From NCBI GenBank assembly GCA_008704415.1, contig VXIS01000572.1, positions 1 through 15,653 of the forward strand: a DNA stretch of 15,653 nucleotides. Reading direction: 5' to 3'. Below, one piece after another: positions 15,650 through 15,653 of the stretch. Under the pieces are notes generated by a model that saw only the letters and a program-made list of their open reading frames with translations, was not told the origin of the DNA and did no database searches. Origin of the DNA: Sphaerosporella brunnea. Taxonomy: Eukaryota > Ascomycota > Pezizomycetes > Pezizales > Pyronemataceae. Position 1 is the first letter of the stretch. Each line of letters begins with the position of its first letter. The translations under genes and the position numbers were made by a program.

Positions 15650-15653
15650 GTTA

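Noticed and set aside
13866..15653. One single large element bounded by the outer ends 13874 and 15649
   Set aside because: The outer arms are inverted as required, but internal right-end termini at 14777 and 15011 show two separate elements, and the four visible bases after 15649 do not match the left flank convincingly.

Overview
This window looks like a transposon graveyard from a filamentous fungus, most likely an ascomycete. The evidence is a degraded Tad1/I-type LINE family, fungal hAT transposase remnants and several families of short terminal-inverted-repeat (TIR) elements. No complete host gene, rRNA, tRNA or CRISPR array could be recognised. The taxonomic assignment is an inference from the type of transposons.

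Layout from left to right. 1-1336: a Gag-like open reading frame of an LTR retrotransposon, with a TATA-like box upstream and no pol downstream. 1559-3256: LINE copy L1 (+), reduced to an RT tail, part of RNase H and the C-terminal domain, and interrupted at 2085-2600 by a 516-bp hAT-like element with perfect 15-bp TIRs and a perfect 8-bp target-site duplication (TSD). 3257-3532: a second, 5'-truncated LINE 3' end (L2) joined directly to the A-rich tail of L1. 3533-6500: unassigned DNA containing one hAT-like miniature element (4359-4864). 6501-7060: a degenerate minisatellite with a perfect 11-bp tandem core. 7526-8055: a second copy of the miniature element. 9338-10258: LINE copy L3 on the minus strand. 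11221-11579: a third, shorter copy of the miniature element. 12541-12789: an hAT transposase C-terminal relic. 13064-13824: unassigned reading frames. 13874-15649: two longer members of a related TIR subfamily in inverted (tail-to-tail) arrangement, one holding a relic of an hAT transposase.

The strongest result is the hAT-type system. Copies at 4359, 7526 and 11221 share both termini, begin or end with CAGGGCTG-type TIRs and are each flanked by an 8-bp duplication matching at 7 of 8 positions. The related pair at 13874-15649 carries similar ends, and one member contains an hAT dimerisation-domain relic, which suggests the source of transposase for the miniature copies. A separate hAT family (TAGTGTTGCCC ends) is represented by the very clean insertion in L1.

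The LINE copies L1, L2 and L3 share a 3' end with a short hairpin centred on GGCCGCAAGCGGCC followed by ATGATTAAAA and an A-rich tail, which is probably the reverse-transcriptase recognition end. All element-encoded proteins except the Gag-like frame are visibly broken.
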